The position numbers and the translations under genes were made by a program. A stretch of DNA of 64,000 nucleotides, taken from positions 1 to 64,000 of the forward strand of contig NZ_CALSFU010000003.1 in the NCBI RefSeq assembly GCF_943737005.1. The letters are read 5' to 3'. Under the pieces are notes generated by a model. The model saw nothing but the letters and a program-made list of their open reading frames with translations, searched no databases and was not told the origin of the DNA. Source of the stretch: Achromobacter sp. Marseille-Q4962 (lineage in GTDB: Bacteria > Pseudomonadota > Gammaproteobacteria > Burkholderiales > Burkholderiaceae_B). This document shows positions 36,252 to 44,972 of the stretch, piece after piece (position 1 is the stretch's first letter; every line of letters starts with the position of its first letter).

Positions 36252-37168
36252 TTGCGCCCTCCCCCCGCCTGTTCCTGCTGCTTGACCTGGCTGTACTGGA
36301 AGTAGACGAGCGGCACCAGGAGCAGCAGCACCATCACGCAGGTCACGGCCGAAGCCATGGGCCAGTCGGTATTGTTGAAGAACTCGTTCCACATGACGCG
36401 GCCCATCATGAGCGTGTTCGCGCCGCCCAGCATCTCGGGGATGACGTACTCGCCCACCGCCGGGATGAACACCAGCATGGCGCCCGCGATGACGCCGGGA
36501 CGCGAGAGCGGCACGGTGATCTGCCAGAATGCCTGCCACGGGCGCGCGCCCAGGTCGTAGGCGGCTTCGAGCAGGCGCAGGTCCATTTTCACCAGCGTGG
36601 CGTAGAGCGGCAGGATGAAAAACGGCAGGTAGGCGTAGACCATGCCGATGTACACGGCCAGATCGGTGCGGTAGATCTCGAGCGGGCTGGAGATGATGCC
36701 CAGGCCCTGCAGCAGGTTGTTCAGCAGGCCGTCGTTGCGCAGGATGCCCACCCAGGCGTAGACGCGCAGCAGCAGCGAAGTCCAGAAAGGCAGGATCACG
36801 CCCAGCAGCAGCAGGTTGCGCACCGACGGCGATGAACGCGCGATGTAGTAGGCGATGGGGTAGCCGATCAGGATGCAGCACAGCGTGGTGATGGCCGCGA
36901 TCTTGACGGAGTTGAGGTAGGTGGCGAAGTACAGGCTGTCGGTGAAGAGCAGGATGTAGCCGCGCAGGTGCAGGCTGAACTGCACCGCCTCGTCCTTGAA
37001 TTCCGCCAGCGAGGTGTAAGGCGGAATGCCGAACTTGAGCTCGGCGAAGCTGATCTTGAACACCAGCAGGAACGGCACCAGCAGAAAGGCCACCAGCCAA
37101 GCGTACGGCGGCACCACGGCCAGCGTCCGCCCGGAAGGCAGCCAGTCGCGCAGCGGAAAGCGCCTCAT
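36248..37168 (-). CDS. potH: Putrescine/spermidine ABC permease PotH
   Basis: Encodes 306 residues: six membrane helices and the EAA loop LLEAAYDLGARPWQAFWQIT (about 205-225). It pairs with PotI. The ATG at 37168 overlaps the potG stop (ATGA). The basic N-terminus (MRRFPLRDW) precedes the first helix, as expected for a cytoplasmic N-terminus. Confidence 0.93.
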   Translation of the reverse strand: MRRFPLRDWLPSGRTLAVVPPYAWLVAFLLVPFLLVFKISFAELKFGIPPYTSLAEFKDEAVQFSLHLRGYILLFTDSLYFATYLNSVKIAAITTLCCILIGYPIAYYIARSSPSVRNLLLLGVILPFWTSLLLRVYAWVGILRNDGLLNNLLQGLGIISSPLEIYRTDLAVYIGMVYAYLPFFILPLYATLVKMDLRLLEAAYDLGARPWQAFWQITVPLSRPGVIAGAMLVFIPAVGEYVIPEMLGGANTLMMGRVMWNEFFNNTDWPMASAVTCVMVLLLLVPLVYFQYSQVKQQEQAGGGRK

Positions 37169-38292
37169 GATGCGAGCACCGTGGCGCTGTCGGCGTCCCA
37201 GCTCACGAAGATTTCCTCGTCGATGCCGGGCGCGTCCATCTGGGCGAGCTGCAGGCTGGGCACGCTGGCCTCGACCATGGTTCCGGAATCCAGGCGGATC
37301 TGGTAGAGCGCGTAGCTGCCCATCCAGGCCATGTGGCTCACCATGCCGTGCGCCCAGTTGTATTCGGACTGCGGCTGTCCGCGCGAAACCACCATGCGCT
37401 CGGGGCGGATCGACACGTGCACCTCCATGCCCAGCGGCTCGCTCACGCCGTGGCTCACGTAGAGCGGGCGCGACAGCTCGGCGCTCTCGATGGCGACGTG
37501 GTCGGGCTCGTCCACCACGATAGTGCCCGTGAACAGGTTCGTGGAGCCGATGAAGCTCGCCACGAAACGCGAATTGGGGAACGCGTAGACGTCTTGCGGC
37601 GTGCCGCACTGGACGATCTGCCCCTCGGTCATGACGGCCAGCCGGTGCGCCATGGTCATGGCCTCTTCCTGGTCGTGCGTGACCATGATGCAGGTGACGC
37701 CCACCTGCTCCAGGATCTTCACCAGCTCGATCTGGGTCTTCTGGCGGATCTGCTTGTCCAGCGCCGACATGGGCTCGTCGAGCAGGAGCAGCTTGGGACG
37801 CTTGACCAGGCTGCGCGCCAGCGCCACGCGCTGCTGCTGCCCGCCCGAGAGCTGGTGCGGCTTGCGGCGCGAATAACCGGCCATCTGCACCAGGTCCAGC
37901 GCCTCGAAGACGCGGTCGTGGATCTCGGCGCGGTCCACGCCCTCCTGCTTGAGGCCGAACGCCACGTTGGCCTCGACCGTCATGTGGGGAAAGAGCGCGT
38001 ACGACTGGAACATCATGTTCACCGGCCGCCGGTACGGCGGCACGTTGGTGATGTCCTCGCCATCGAGCAGGATCTGGCCCGACGTGGCTTCCTCGAACCC
38101 GGCCAGCATGCGCAGCAGCGTGGACTTGCCGCTGCCGGAGCTGCCCAGCAACGCGAAGATCTCGTTGCGGCGCACGGAGAGGTTGACGGAACGCACGGCG
38201 ACGACGTCGCCGAATATCTTCACGACGTCGGCCACCCGGACGAACTCGTCCGGATCGGCCGCGTGCTGCGCCGAGTAACGGCTTTCGCTCAT
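37165..38292 (-). CDS. potG: Polyamine ABC transporter ATPase PotG
   Basis: Encodes 375 residues. Walker A is [15 protein letters not shown], the signature [14 protein letters not shown], and Walker [15 protein letters not shown]-terminal TOBE-type regulatory domain (about 290-375) is typical of PotA/PotG. The ATG at 38292 lies five bases after the potF stop. It drives PotH/PotI at the inner membrane. The frame is open far upstream inside potF, but that is not real coding. Confidence 0.94.
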   Translation of the reverse strand: MSESRYSAQHAADPDEFVRVADVVKIFGDVVAVRSVNLSVRRNEIFALLGSSGSGKSTLLRMLAGFEEATSGQILLDGEDITNVPPYRRPVNMMFQSYALFPHMTVEANVAFGLKQEGVDRAEIHDRVFEALDLVQMAGYSRRKPHQLSGGQQQRVALARSLVKRPKLLLLDEPMSALDKQIRQKTQIELVKILEQVGVTCIMVTHDQEEAMTMAHRLAVMTEGQIVQCGTPQDVYAFPNSRFVASFIGSTNLFTGTIVVDEPDHVAIESAELSRPLYVSHGVSEPLGMEVHVSIRPERMVVSRGQPQSEYNWAHGMVSHMAWMGSYALYQIRLDSGTMVEASVPSLQLAQMDAPGIDEEIFVSWDADSATVLAS

Positions 38293-38297
38293 GATGC

Positions 38298-39401
38298 TTA
38301 TCGTCCGGACTTCAGCTCGGCCCACATGCGGGTCTGCATGCGCTGGATGTTCAGGGGTTGCGCCTTGATGACGTACAGCGTCTTGGCCACGTCGGCCGGC
38401 GGGTAGATCATGGGGTTGTCGGCCACGTCTTTCACCACGTACTTGCGCGCCTCTTTGTTGGCGTTGGGATAGAACATGGTGTTGGTAATGGCGGCGTGGA
38501 CCTGGGGCGTCTCGATGTAGTTGATGAACGCCAGGGCCTCTTCCGGATGCGGGGCGTCCTTGGGAATGACCATCAGGTCGAACCAGGCCGGCGCGCCGCC
38601 CTTCGGAATGAAGTAGTTGATTTCGTACGGCTTCTTGGCTTCCTGCGCGCGCTTGCGGGCGATCATCACGTCGCCGGAAAAACCGTAGACCATGCAGAGG
38701 TCGCCCACCGCGAGCTCGTCGATGTAGCCCGAGGAACTGAACTGGCGGATGTAGGGGCGGATCTGCTTGAGCAGGTCCAGCGCCGCCTTGTAGTCGTCGG
38801 GATTGGAGCTGTTGGGATCCTTGCCCAGGTACTTGAGCACGGCCGGAAACACCTGCGCGGCCTCGTCCAGCATGGAGATGCCGCATTCCTTCAGCTTGGC
38901 GGCGTTCTCGGGCTTGAAGAGCATGTCCCAGTTGCCCAGGTCGGCCTGCTCGCCCAGGATCTGCTTGACCTTGGTGACGTTGTAGCCCAGGCCGTTGGTG
39001 CCGTAGCCCCACGGGATGGCGTACTGGTTGCCGGGATCGACCTCGGCCACCAGGGCCATCAGGTCGGGGTCCAGGTATTTCCAGTTGGGAATCTTGGATT
39101 TGTCCAGCTTCTGGAACAGGCCGGCTTCGATCTGGCGGGAGGCATAATGCGTGGACGGAACGACGACGTCGTAGCCCGACTTGCCGGCCAGCAGCTTGGC
39201 CTGCAGCGTGTCGTTGCTGTCGTAGACGTCGTAGCGCACCTTGATGCCGGTTTCTTTCTCGAACCCGGGAATGGTGTCCGGCGCCGTGTATTCGGCCCAG
39301 TTGTAGACGTTGACGACCTTGTTTTGCGCCTGCGCGGCCGATACCGCCGCTGCCGCGAGCAGCGCGCCCATCGCGAAGCGCATTCCCGCCCTGTATTTCA
39401 T
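38298..39401 (-). CDS. potF: Periplasmic polyamine-binding protein PotF
   Basis: Encodes 367 residues with a Sec signal peptide (about 1-25, cleavage after AQA) and the bacterial solute-binding fold. VVNVYNWAEYTAP and YDVYDSNDTLQAKLL are typical of PotD/PotF. It delivers putrescine or spermidine to PotGHI. It is first in the operon; the upstream minus strand has TATCAT near 39465 as a candidate -10. Whether putrescine or spermidine is preferred is not visible. Confidence 0.94.
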   Translation of the reverse strand: MKYRAGMRFAMGALLAAAAVSAAQAQNKVVNVYNWAEYTAPDTIPGFEKETGIKVRYDVYDSNDTLQAKLLAGKSGYDVVVPSTHYASRQIEAGLFQKLDKSKIPNWKYLDPDLMALVAEVDPGNQYAIPWGYGTNGLGYNVTKVKQILGEQADLGNWDMLFKPENAAKLKECGISMLDEAAQVFPAVLKYLGKDPNSSNPDDYKAALDLLKQIRPYIRQFSSSGYIDELAVGDLCMVYGFSGDVMIARKRAQEAKKPYEINYFIPKGGAPAWFDLMVIPKDAPHPEEALAFINYIETPQVHAAITNTMFYPNANKEARKYVVKDVADNPMIYPPADVAKTLYVIKAQPLNIQRMQTRMWAELKSGR

Positions 39402-39521
39402 TGCCTAGCCCCTTGCCGTCAGGCGTGTGTTTGAAAGATGCGTTGAAGGGATACCAAAAGGGCGAATGATAAAGCCTTTTAGCCTGGGACTGCCCGTTTT
39501 GCGCCCCACGGAAAGCAATTG

Positions 39522-39541
39522 GGGCCGGATGCTTCCGGCCC
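39522..39541 (-). terminator. Hairpin after kdkA
   Basis: An 8-bp perfect stem (GGGCCGGA / TCCGGCCC) with a TGCT loop lies 8 bases beyond the kdkA stop on the minus strand, followed by CAATTGCTTTCC. The T-run is weak, so it is a possible rather than certain terminator separating kdkA from the pot operon. Confidence 0.45.
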
Positions 39542-39548
39542 GCGTCCG

Positions 39549-40283
39549 TCAGGGCTGGGAGCCCACGCCCCAGGCCGCCCAGTAGCTGTCGCGCAGCTTC
39601 ATCCAGAACCGCTCGCCCTCCTCGCCCGCGACCTTGCGCAGCGAGCGCCGCAGGCGCTCCAGGTTGTCGCGCCGGCCCCGTTCGGACAGGCGGCCCTGGA
39701 CGCCGCGGTCGAAGTCGATGAGCCAGATCCTGCCGTCCGCGCCGGCCAGGATGTTGTAGGCATTCAGGTCGGCGTGCCAGACGCCGGCCCGGTGCATGGC
39801 GACGATGGCCCCGGCCACGTCCTCCCAGAGAGGCTCGCCCAGCGAGAGCGCCAGCGGCCGCACGTCGGGGATGCGCTCCACCAGGATGGCCGCGCGGTAA
39901 GCGAGCCCGTGCCGCCAGTAGGCCGCGCCCAGGGGCGCGGGCACCGCCAGCCCCAAGGCCCGCATGGCCGCCAGCAGGCGGAACTCGCGGAAGCTGCGCG
40001 TGGCGGACTCGCCGGTCCAGACATAGGCGTCGCGGCTCAGGCGCGCGACCAGTCCCCCGCGCCGGTAGCGGCGCAGCACGCCCTGCCAGCCCGGGCCCTC
40101 GACGAACCAGGCCGCCTGCCTGCCGCCCGCGTCCACGGGCCGCGCGCGAGCGCCGTAGGCCGCGGGGTCGAATATCTCGGGGCCGCAGTCGCCCAGGCGC
40201 TGCGCGTCGGCCAACATGGCGCCCGGGGCCGGTCCGTTCCAGGACTGGCGCCGGGCCGGGAGAACGCCGGCTTCAGCCCGCAC
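39549..40283 (-). CDS. kdkA: 3-deoxy-D-manno-octulosonate kinase KdkA
   Basis: Encodes 244 residues of the KdkA/Rio-like kinase family. A KdkA-type N-lobe leads to WHADLNAYNIL (catalytic HxDxxxxN, about 165-175) and IWLIDFDRG (metal-binding DFD). KdkA phosphorylates Kdo in the inner core; Bordetella core carries a single phosphorylated Kdo. The frame starts with GTG at 40283, overlapping the globin stop by 11 bases; an ATG at 40217 is a later alternative. It is the third gene of an overlapping operon with an FtsX-like permease and a globin. Confidence 0.88.
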   Translation of the reverse strand: MRAEAGVLPARRQSWNGPAPGAMLADAQRLGDCGPEIFDPAAYGARARPVDAGGRQAAWFVEGPGWQGVLRRYRRGGLVARLSRDAYVWTGESATRSFREFRLLAAMRALGLAVPAPLGAAYWRHGLAYRAAILVERIPDVRPLALSLGEPLWEDVAGAIVAMHRAGVWHADLNAYNILAGADGRIWLIDFDRGVQGRLSERGRRDNLERLRRSLRKVAGEEGERFWMKLRDSYWAAWGVGSQP

Positions 40284-40695
40284 GGTTGCGCATCCAGTCG
40301 GCCACGCCGTAGAACGACTCCAGCAGCCGGTCCACCAGCGCCGGCTCCGTTCCCGCGTCCTGCAGCGCGCGGCCCATGCAGGCCACCCACTGGTCGCGCT
40401 CGGCCTCGCCGATGGAAAAAGGCAGGTGCCGGGCCCGCAGGCGGGGATGGCCGAAGCGCTGGATGTAGTGGTCCGGGCCGCCGAAATAGCCGCACAGGAA
40501 CCAGAACAGCTTGTCGCGCGCCTCGTCCAGGCTGGGGCCGTGGGCGGCGCGCAGTTCCTTCAGGTCGTCTTCCATGTCCATGAGATCGTAGAAGCGGTCG
40601 ACCAGGGCGCGCACGCCCGGCTCGCCCCCCAGCAGGTCGAAAATGCTGCGGGCCGTCTGCGCCGGCTCGGAAATGGTGTGGACGCGGGTATTCAT
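40273..40695 (-). CDS. Group II truncated hemoglobin
   Basis: Encodes 140 residues. Group II features are Y36 at B10 (RFYDLM), proximal histidine H90 (RARHLPFSIGEAERDQW) and W103 at G8. These proteins bind O2, NO or CO and are tied to nitrosative or oxidative stress tolerance. The ATG shares a base with the upstream permease stop (TGATG), so it is translationally coupled. Its stop overlaps kdkA. Functional link to the neighbours is unknown. Confidence 0.92.
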   Translation of the reverse strand: MNTRVHTISEPAQTARSIFDLLGGEPGVRALVDRFYDLMDMEDDLKELRAAHGPSLDEARDKLFWFLCGYFGGPDHYIQRFGHPRLRARHLPFSIGEAERDQWVACMGRALQDAGTEPALVDRLLESFYGVADWMRNRAG

Positions 40696-43226
40696 CAGGT
40701 TTCTCTCAATGTGACCAGGGGCGGTGTGCGCAGCACGCCGCGCAGGGCCAGGGCGCCGCCGGCCCAGGCGCCGAGCGCGCCCGCGCCCATGCCGGCCAGC
40801 CACGGCCAAAGGCCGAGGGTAATGTTGAAATCGAACACCAGGCTTGATAAAGCCCAAGCCACGGCGCTGGCGCCGGCGGCGGCGAGCAGCCCGGCCAGCC
40901 CGCCCACGGCCCAGAGTTCGATGCGCTGCGAGCGCGCGAGCTGGCGGCGCGTGGCGCCCAGCGCGCGCAGCACCGCCGCCTCGCGGACGCGCTCGTCGCG
41001 CGTGGCCGTGAGCGCGGCCGCCAGCACCAGCACCCCGGCCGCCAGCGTGAACAGGAACAGCAGCTGCACCGCGCGGCCCACTTCGTCCAGCACCGACTGA
41101 AGCTGGCGGAGGATGGCCCCCACGTCGAAGACCGTGAGGTTGGGAAACTCGCGCACCAGCGCGGGCAGCACCGCCTCTTTGCCGGGCGGCAGATGAAACG
41201 AGGTGATCCAGCTTTGCGGCATGCCGGCTAGCGCTTCGGGCGTGAGGATGGCGAAGAAATTCACGCGCATGGTATCCCAATCCACCCTGCGGGTTCCTGA
41301 CACCGTGGCCTCGACCTGCTGGCCGGCCACGTCGAAGCGCAGCGTATCGCCCACCGCGACGCCCAGCGTGCGGGCCAGGCCGGACTCCAGCGACACTTCC
41401 GGCGCGCCCGGCCGCAGCCAGCGTCCCTGCTCGATGCGGTTGGATGCGGGCAGCGTATCGGAATAGGACAGGTTGAATTCGCGGTCGACCAGGCGCTTGG
41501 CGCGCGGCTCTTCGTAGTCGTCCGGCCCCACGGGCCGGCCGTTGATGGCCACCAGCCGGCCGCGCACCATGGGCGACAGCTCGACCTGCGCCAGGCCGGC
41601 GCGGCGCAGGGCCTGCGCCACGGCCTCGCGCTGGTCCGTCTGCACGTTGATGAGAAAGCGGTTGGGCGCGTCCGGCGGCAAAGTGCGCTGCCAGCCCTGG
41701 ATGAGATCGGTGCGCGTCATGGTGAGCAGCAGCAGCGCCATCAGCCCGACCGCCAGCGCGCATACCTGGGTAATGGTGGCCGCGCGCCGCCTCGCCACGC
41801 CCGCCAGCGCGAAACGCAGGGCGGGCTGCCGCCGCGCGAGCCCGCGCAGCCGCGCCAGGCCCAGGATGCAGAGCCAGGCCGCCAGGGCGAAGACCAGGAA
41901 GGCGCCCAGGAAGCCGCCGGCCACTACCGCCCCCAGGCGCGCGTCGCCCGCGAACCACCAGATCAGCAGGGCGAAGCCGGCCGCGCCCAGGCCATAGCCC
42001 GCGGCGCTGCGCGCCCCCAGCGCGTCGGCCTCGCGGCGCAGCACGCGCGCCGGCGGCACGTGGCGCAGGCGCGCCAGCGAAGGCAGCGCAAACCCCAGGA
42101 GCAGCAGCATGCCCGTCAGCAGCCCCTGCGCGGCGGGCACGGCCGAGGGCGGGGGCAAGGCCGTATCGATGAGCGAGCCCAGCGCCAGCACCAGCGCCTG
42201 GTGCGCACCGTAGCCCAGCAGGCATCCGGCCCCGCAGGCCGCCAGGCCCACCAGCGCGAATTCCGCCGCCAGCATGCGCGACACCAGCGCCTGCGGCGCG
42301 CCCAGGCAGCGCATCACCGCCACCCCGTCGCGATGACGGTCCAGGTAGCGGCCGGCCGCCAGCGCCACCGCCACGGCGGAGATCAGCACGGCCAACAGCG
42401 CCACGAGCGCCAGGAAGCGCTGCGCCCGGTCCAGCGTGCGCCGCACCTCGGGACGCCCGGACTCCAGGGTGGCGATCTTCTGGCCGCGGCCCAGCCGCTC
42501 GCGCAGCCAGGTTTCGTAGCCCGCCACCGCGCGCGGCTCGCCGGCGGCCAGCAGCGCATAGCCGATGCGGCTGCCCGGCGCGATCAGGCCCGTGGCCGGC
42601 AGGTCGCTGGCGCGCAGCATCACGCGGGGCGCGACGTTGACGAACTGCATGCCGCGGTCGGGTTCGTAGGTAATGATCCGGTCCACACGCAGACTCGCAT
42701 CGCCCAGCGCGAGCGCGTCGCCCACCTGCAGGCCCAGCAGCGCCAGCAATTGCGCATCCACCCACACCGTGCCTTTGGGCGGCACGCCGCGCGCCGGCTC
42801 GTCGGGGGCGAACGGCGCGCTGGCCACTCGCAGCGCGCCGCGCAGGGGGTAGCCCGGCTCCACCGCCTTGACGGAGGCGAGCTGGGCGCTGCCGCCCGCG
42901 CCGCCGGCCATGGAAGGAAACTGCCAGGTGCGCGAGACTTCCAGGCCCCGCGCGCGGGCTTCTTCCAGGAAGGCCGCGGGAATGGGCTCGTCGGCGTCCA
43001 GCACAAGGTCGGCGCCCAGCATCTGGCCGGCATCGCGTTCCAGCGCGCGGCCCACGCGGTCGGCCAGGAAGCCCACGCTGGTCACCGCGGCCACCGCCAG
43101 CACCAGCGCCAGCGCCAGCAGACGCAGTTCGCCGGCGCGCCAATCGCGCACGCTCATGGCGGCGCCGAGCCTCAGCGCGGCCCGCAAGCCGGGGCGGCGA
43201 GCCCGGGCGGCATCAGGGAAATCCAT
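40695..43226 (-). CDS. FtsX-family ABC permease (YbbP-like)
   Basis: Encodes 843 residues with an N-terminal membrane anchor, a large periplasmic region and two FtsX permease cores. These sit at about 270-470 and 700-843, giving the ten-helix pattern of YbbP. The tail VLRTPPLVTLRET matches the YbbP family. Partners are usually an adjacent YbbA-type ATPase, but none is visible on either side here. Substrate is unknown; lipoprotein or lipid extrusion has been proposed for the family. The ATG at 43226 is 107 bases from the divergent dctP gene. Confidence 0.85.
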   Translation of the reverse strand: MDFPDAARARRPGLRAALRLGAAMSVRDWRAGELRLLALALVLAVAAVTSVGFLADRVGRALERDAGQMLGADLVLDADEPIPAAFLEEARARGLEVSRTWQFPSMAGGAGGSAQLASVKAVEPGYPLRGALRVASAPFAPDEPARGVPPKGTVWVDAQLLALLGLQVGDALALGDASLRVDRIITYEPDRGMQFVNVAPRVMLRASDLPATGLIAPGSRIGYALLAAGEPRAVAGYETWLRERLGRGQKIATLESGRPEVRRTLDRAQRFLALVALLAVLISAVAVALAAGRYLDRHRDGVAVMRCLGAPQALVSRMLAAEFALVGLAACGAGCLLGYGAHQALVLALGSLIDTALPPPSAVPAAQGLLTGMLLLLGFALPSLARLRHVPPARVLRREADALGARSAAGYGLGAAGFALLIWWFAGDARLGAVVAGGFLGAFLVFALAAWLCILGLARLRGLARRQPALRFALAGVARRRAATITQVCALAVGLMALLLLTMTRTDLIQGWQRTLPPDAPNRFLINVQTDQREAVAQALRRAGLAQVELSPMVRGRLVAINGRPVGPDDYEEPRAKRLVDREFNLSYSDTLPASNRIEQGRWLRPGAPEVSLESGLARTLGVAVGDTLRFDVAGQQVEATVSGTRRVDWDTMRVNFFAILTPEALAGMPQSWITSFHLPPGKEAVLPALVREFPNLTVFDVGAILRQLQSVLDEVGRAVQLLFLFTLAAGVLVLAAALTATRDERVREAAVLRALGATRRQLARSQRIELWAVGGLAGLLAAAGASAVAWALSSLVFDFNITLGLWPWLAGMGAGALGAWAGGALALRGVLRTPPLVTLRET

Positions 43227-43272
43227 CAGTCTGCAATCCTGTCCAACGGCCGGAATGGGGGCCGAATCCCGC

Positions 43273-43278
43273 TATCAT
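43273..43278 (+). promoter_or_regulatory. Candidate -10 for dctP
   Basis: TATCAT about 56 bases before the dctP ATG, with a weak -35 (CCGGAA). A perfect 7-1-7 palindrome, GCGGCGC-A-GCGCCGC, lies just downstream in the leader and may fold in the mRNA. Confidence 0.3.
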
Positions 43279-43333
43279 GCGCGCAGTGCGGCGCAGCGCC
43301 GCCGTCAAAGATACCCAAAAACCGGAGAAGACA

Positions 43334-44308
43334 ATGCGTAAATCCTGGCTCGCCGCAGCCCTCCTGGCCACTTGCGCCGCCACCGCCTCCCTGCCCGCCG
43401 CGGCCGAAACCACGCTCAAGATGGCTTATGCGCTGTCCACGTCCTCGCACTACGGCGCGGGCGCCCAGGCCATGGCGCAGTCCATCGAGGCGTCCACGGC
43501 GGGCAGGTACAAAATACAGCAATTCGCCAACAGCGCCCTGGGCGGCGAGCGCGAAGTCATCGAAGGCCTGCAGATCGGCACCATCGACCTGGCCATCGTT
43601 TCCACCGGCGCCACGCTGAATTTCGTGCCCGAAACCGGGGTCTTCGACATTCCCTTCCTGCTGCGCGACCTGGACCACGCCCGCAAGGTGCTCGACGGCA
43701 AGATCGGCCAGGACATGCTGGCCAAGTTTCCCAGCCGCGGCATCGTGGCCCTGGCCTGGGGCGAACAGGGCTTTCGCCACCTGACCAACAACGTGCGCCC
43801 GGTCAAGACCCCGGCCGACGCCAAGGGCCTGAAGATCCGCACCACGGAAAACCCCATCCACATCGCGGCGTTCCGCCAGATCGGCATCCTGCCCACCCCC
43901 ATGGCCTGGCCGGAAGTGGCCACCGCCCTGCAGCAGGGCACGATCGACGGCCAGGAGAACCCGCTGTCGGTCATCACCTCCGCCAAGCTCTCGCAGATGC
44001 AGAAGTACCTGTCGCTGACCGGCCACGTCTACGGCCCGGCCCTGGTGCTGATGTCGGCCAGCGCCTACGAAGGACTCTCGAAAGAGGACAAGGCCAACTT
44101 CGACAAGGCCGGCAAGGCGTCCGCCCAGGCCATGCGCGCCTACGTGGACAACATCGAGAAAACCGGCGTCGAGCAGCTCAAGAAGGAAGGCATGCAGGTC
44201 AGCGAAGTGGACCGCGCCGCCTTCGCCGCCGCCGTGGAGCCCGCCTACGCCGAATACAACAAGAAGTTCGGCAAGGATCTCATCGAGGCCATCCGCAACA
44301 CCAAGTAA
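43334..44308 (+). CDS. dctP: TRAP transporter solute-binding protein DctP
   Basis: Encodes 324 residues with a Sec signal peptide (cleavage near residue 24) and the DctP fold. The substrate-binding arginine segment is LKIRTTENPIH, and WPEVATALQQGTIDGQENP is diagnostic. It captures an organic acid in the periplasm and delivers it to DctQM. GGAGAAG lies just before the ATG at 43334. Genes for DctQ and DctM follow at 79 and 84 bases. Ligand cannot be named from sequence. Confidence 0.94.
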   Translation: MRKSWLAAALLATCAATASLPAAAETTLKMAYALSTSSHYGAGAQAMAQSIEASTAGRYKIQQFANSALGGEREVIEGLQIGTIDLAIVSTGATLNFVPETGVFDIPFLLRDLDHARKVLDGKIGQDMLAKFPSRGIVALAWGEQGFRHLTNNVRPVKTPADAKGLKIRTTENPIHIAAFRQIGILPTPMAWPEVATALQQGTIDGQENPLSVITSAKLSQMQKYLSLTGHVYGPALVLMSASAYEGLSKEDKANFDKAGKASAQAMRAYVDNIEKTGVEQLKKEGMQVSEVDRAAFAAAVEPAYAEYNKKFGKDLIEAIRNTK

Positions 44309-44387
44309 GAAGCGCCCGGCGCGGCCCCTTCGCGGGGCCGCGCATGCGCGCATCCCTGCGTTTTCCCTCTGCGGAATCCATTCCATC

Positions 44388-44888
44388 ATGCGTTTGCTCT
44401 GCGCCTTCGACCGGGGCCTTTTCAGGCTGGTTTCGGTCATTGCCCAATTGCTGCTCGTGGCCTCGGCCGCCGCCGCCTTCTACCAGGTCATCGCCCGTTT
44501 CGTGCTGCAGTCCCCGGCCGACTGGAGCGAGGTGCTGACCCGGGCCCTCCTCATCTGGACCGTCCTGCTGGGCGTGGCCCTGGCCTTTCGCCATGGCGCC
44601 ATGATCAGCGTGGAAATGCTGCGCAACCTGCTGGGCGGGCGCCCGCGCCGCGTGCTGGAAGGCTGCATCGGGGTGGTGTGCGCCGCCTTCCTGCTGGCCG
44701 TGGCCTGGATCGGCGGCCAGATGACGTATCGCGTGCGCTTCCAGAACGTGCCCAGCCTGGACATTCCCATTTCCTGGATCTACCTCGCCATCCCGGTGGG
44801 CGCCACGCTGGCGGCCATCGGCGTGCTGGCTCGCTGGTTCGCCCACCAGGAAAACGACGCCCCGGTGCGCAATGACGCCCAGGGCTGA
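44388..44888 (+). CDS. dctQ: TRAP transporter small permease DctQ
   Basis: Encodes 166 residues with four hydrophobic helices (about 12-35, 50-68, 85-105, 128-150). The conserved W near residue 45 (WSEVLTRALLIW) is a DctQ hallmark. It forms the membrane complex with DctM. Spacing to both neighbours suggests one transcript. Confidence 0.92.
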   Translation: MRLLCAFDRGLFRLVSVIAQLLLVASAAAAFYQVIARFVLQSPADWSEVLTRALLIWTVLLGVALAFRHGAMISVEMLRNLLGGRPRRVLEGCIGVVCAAFLLAVAWIGGQMTYRVRFQNVPSLDIPISWIYLAIPVGATLAAIGVLARWFAHQENDAPVRNDAQG

Positions 44889-44972
44889 ACGCGGGCTGCC
44901 GCCGCGAGGCGGCGGCTTCATGCGGCGGGCTCGGCGCGACACTGCCTCAACATCGTAGATACCGATATCACC

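Noticed and set aside
40273..43143. Minus-strand frame of about 950 codons through the permease gene
   Set aside because: Only its last 140 codons are real (the globin). The rest is an out-of-frame reading of the FtsX-like permease, full of Arg and Gly.
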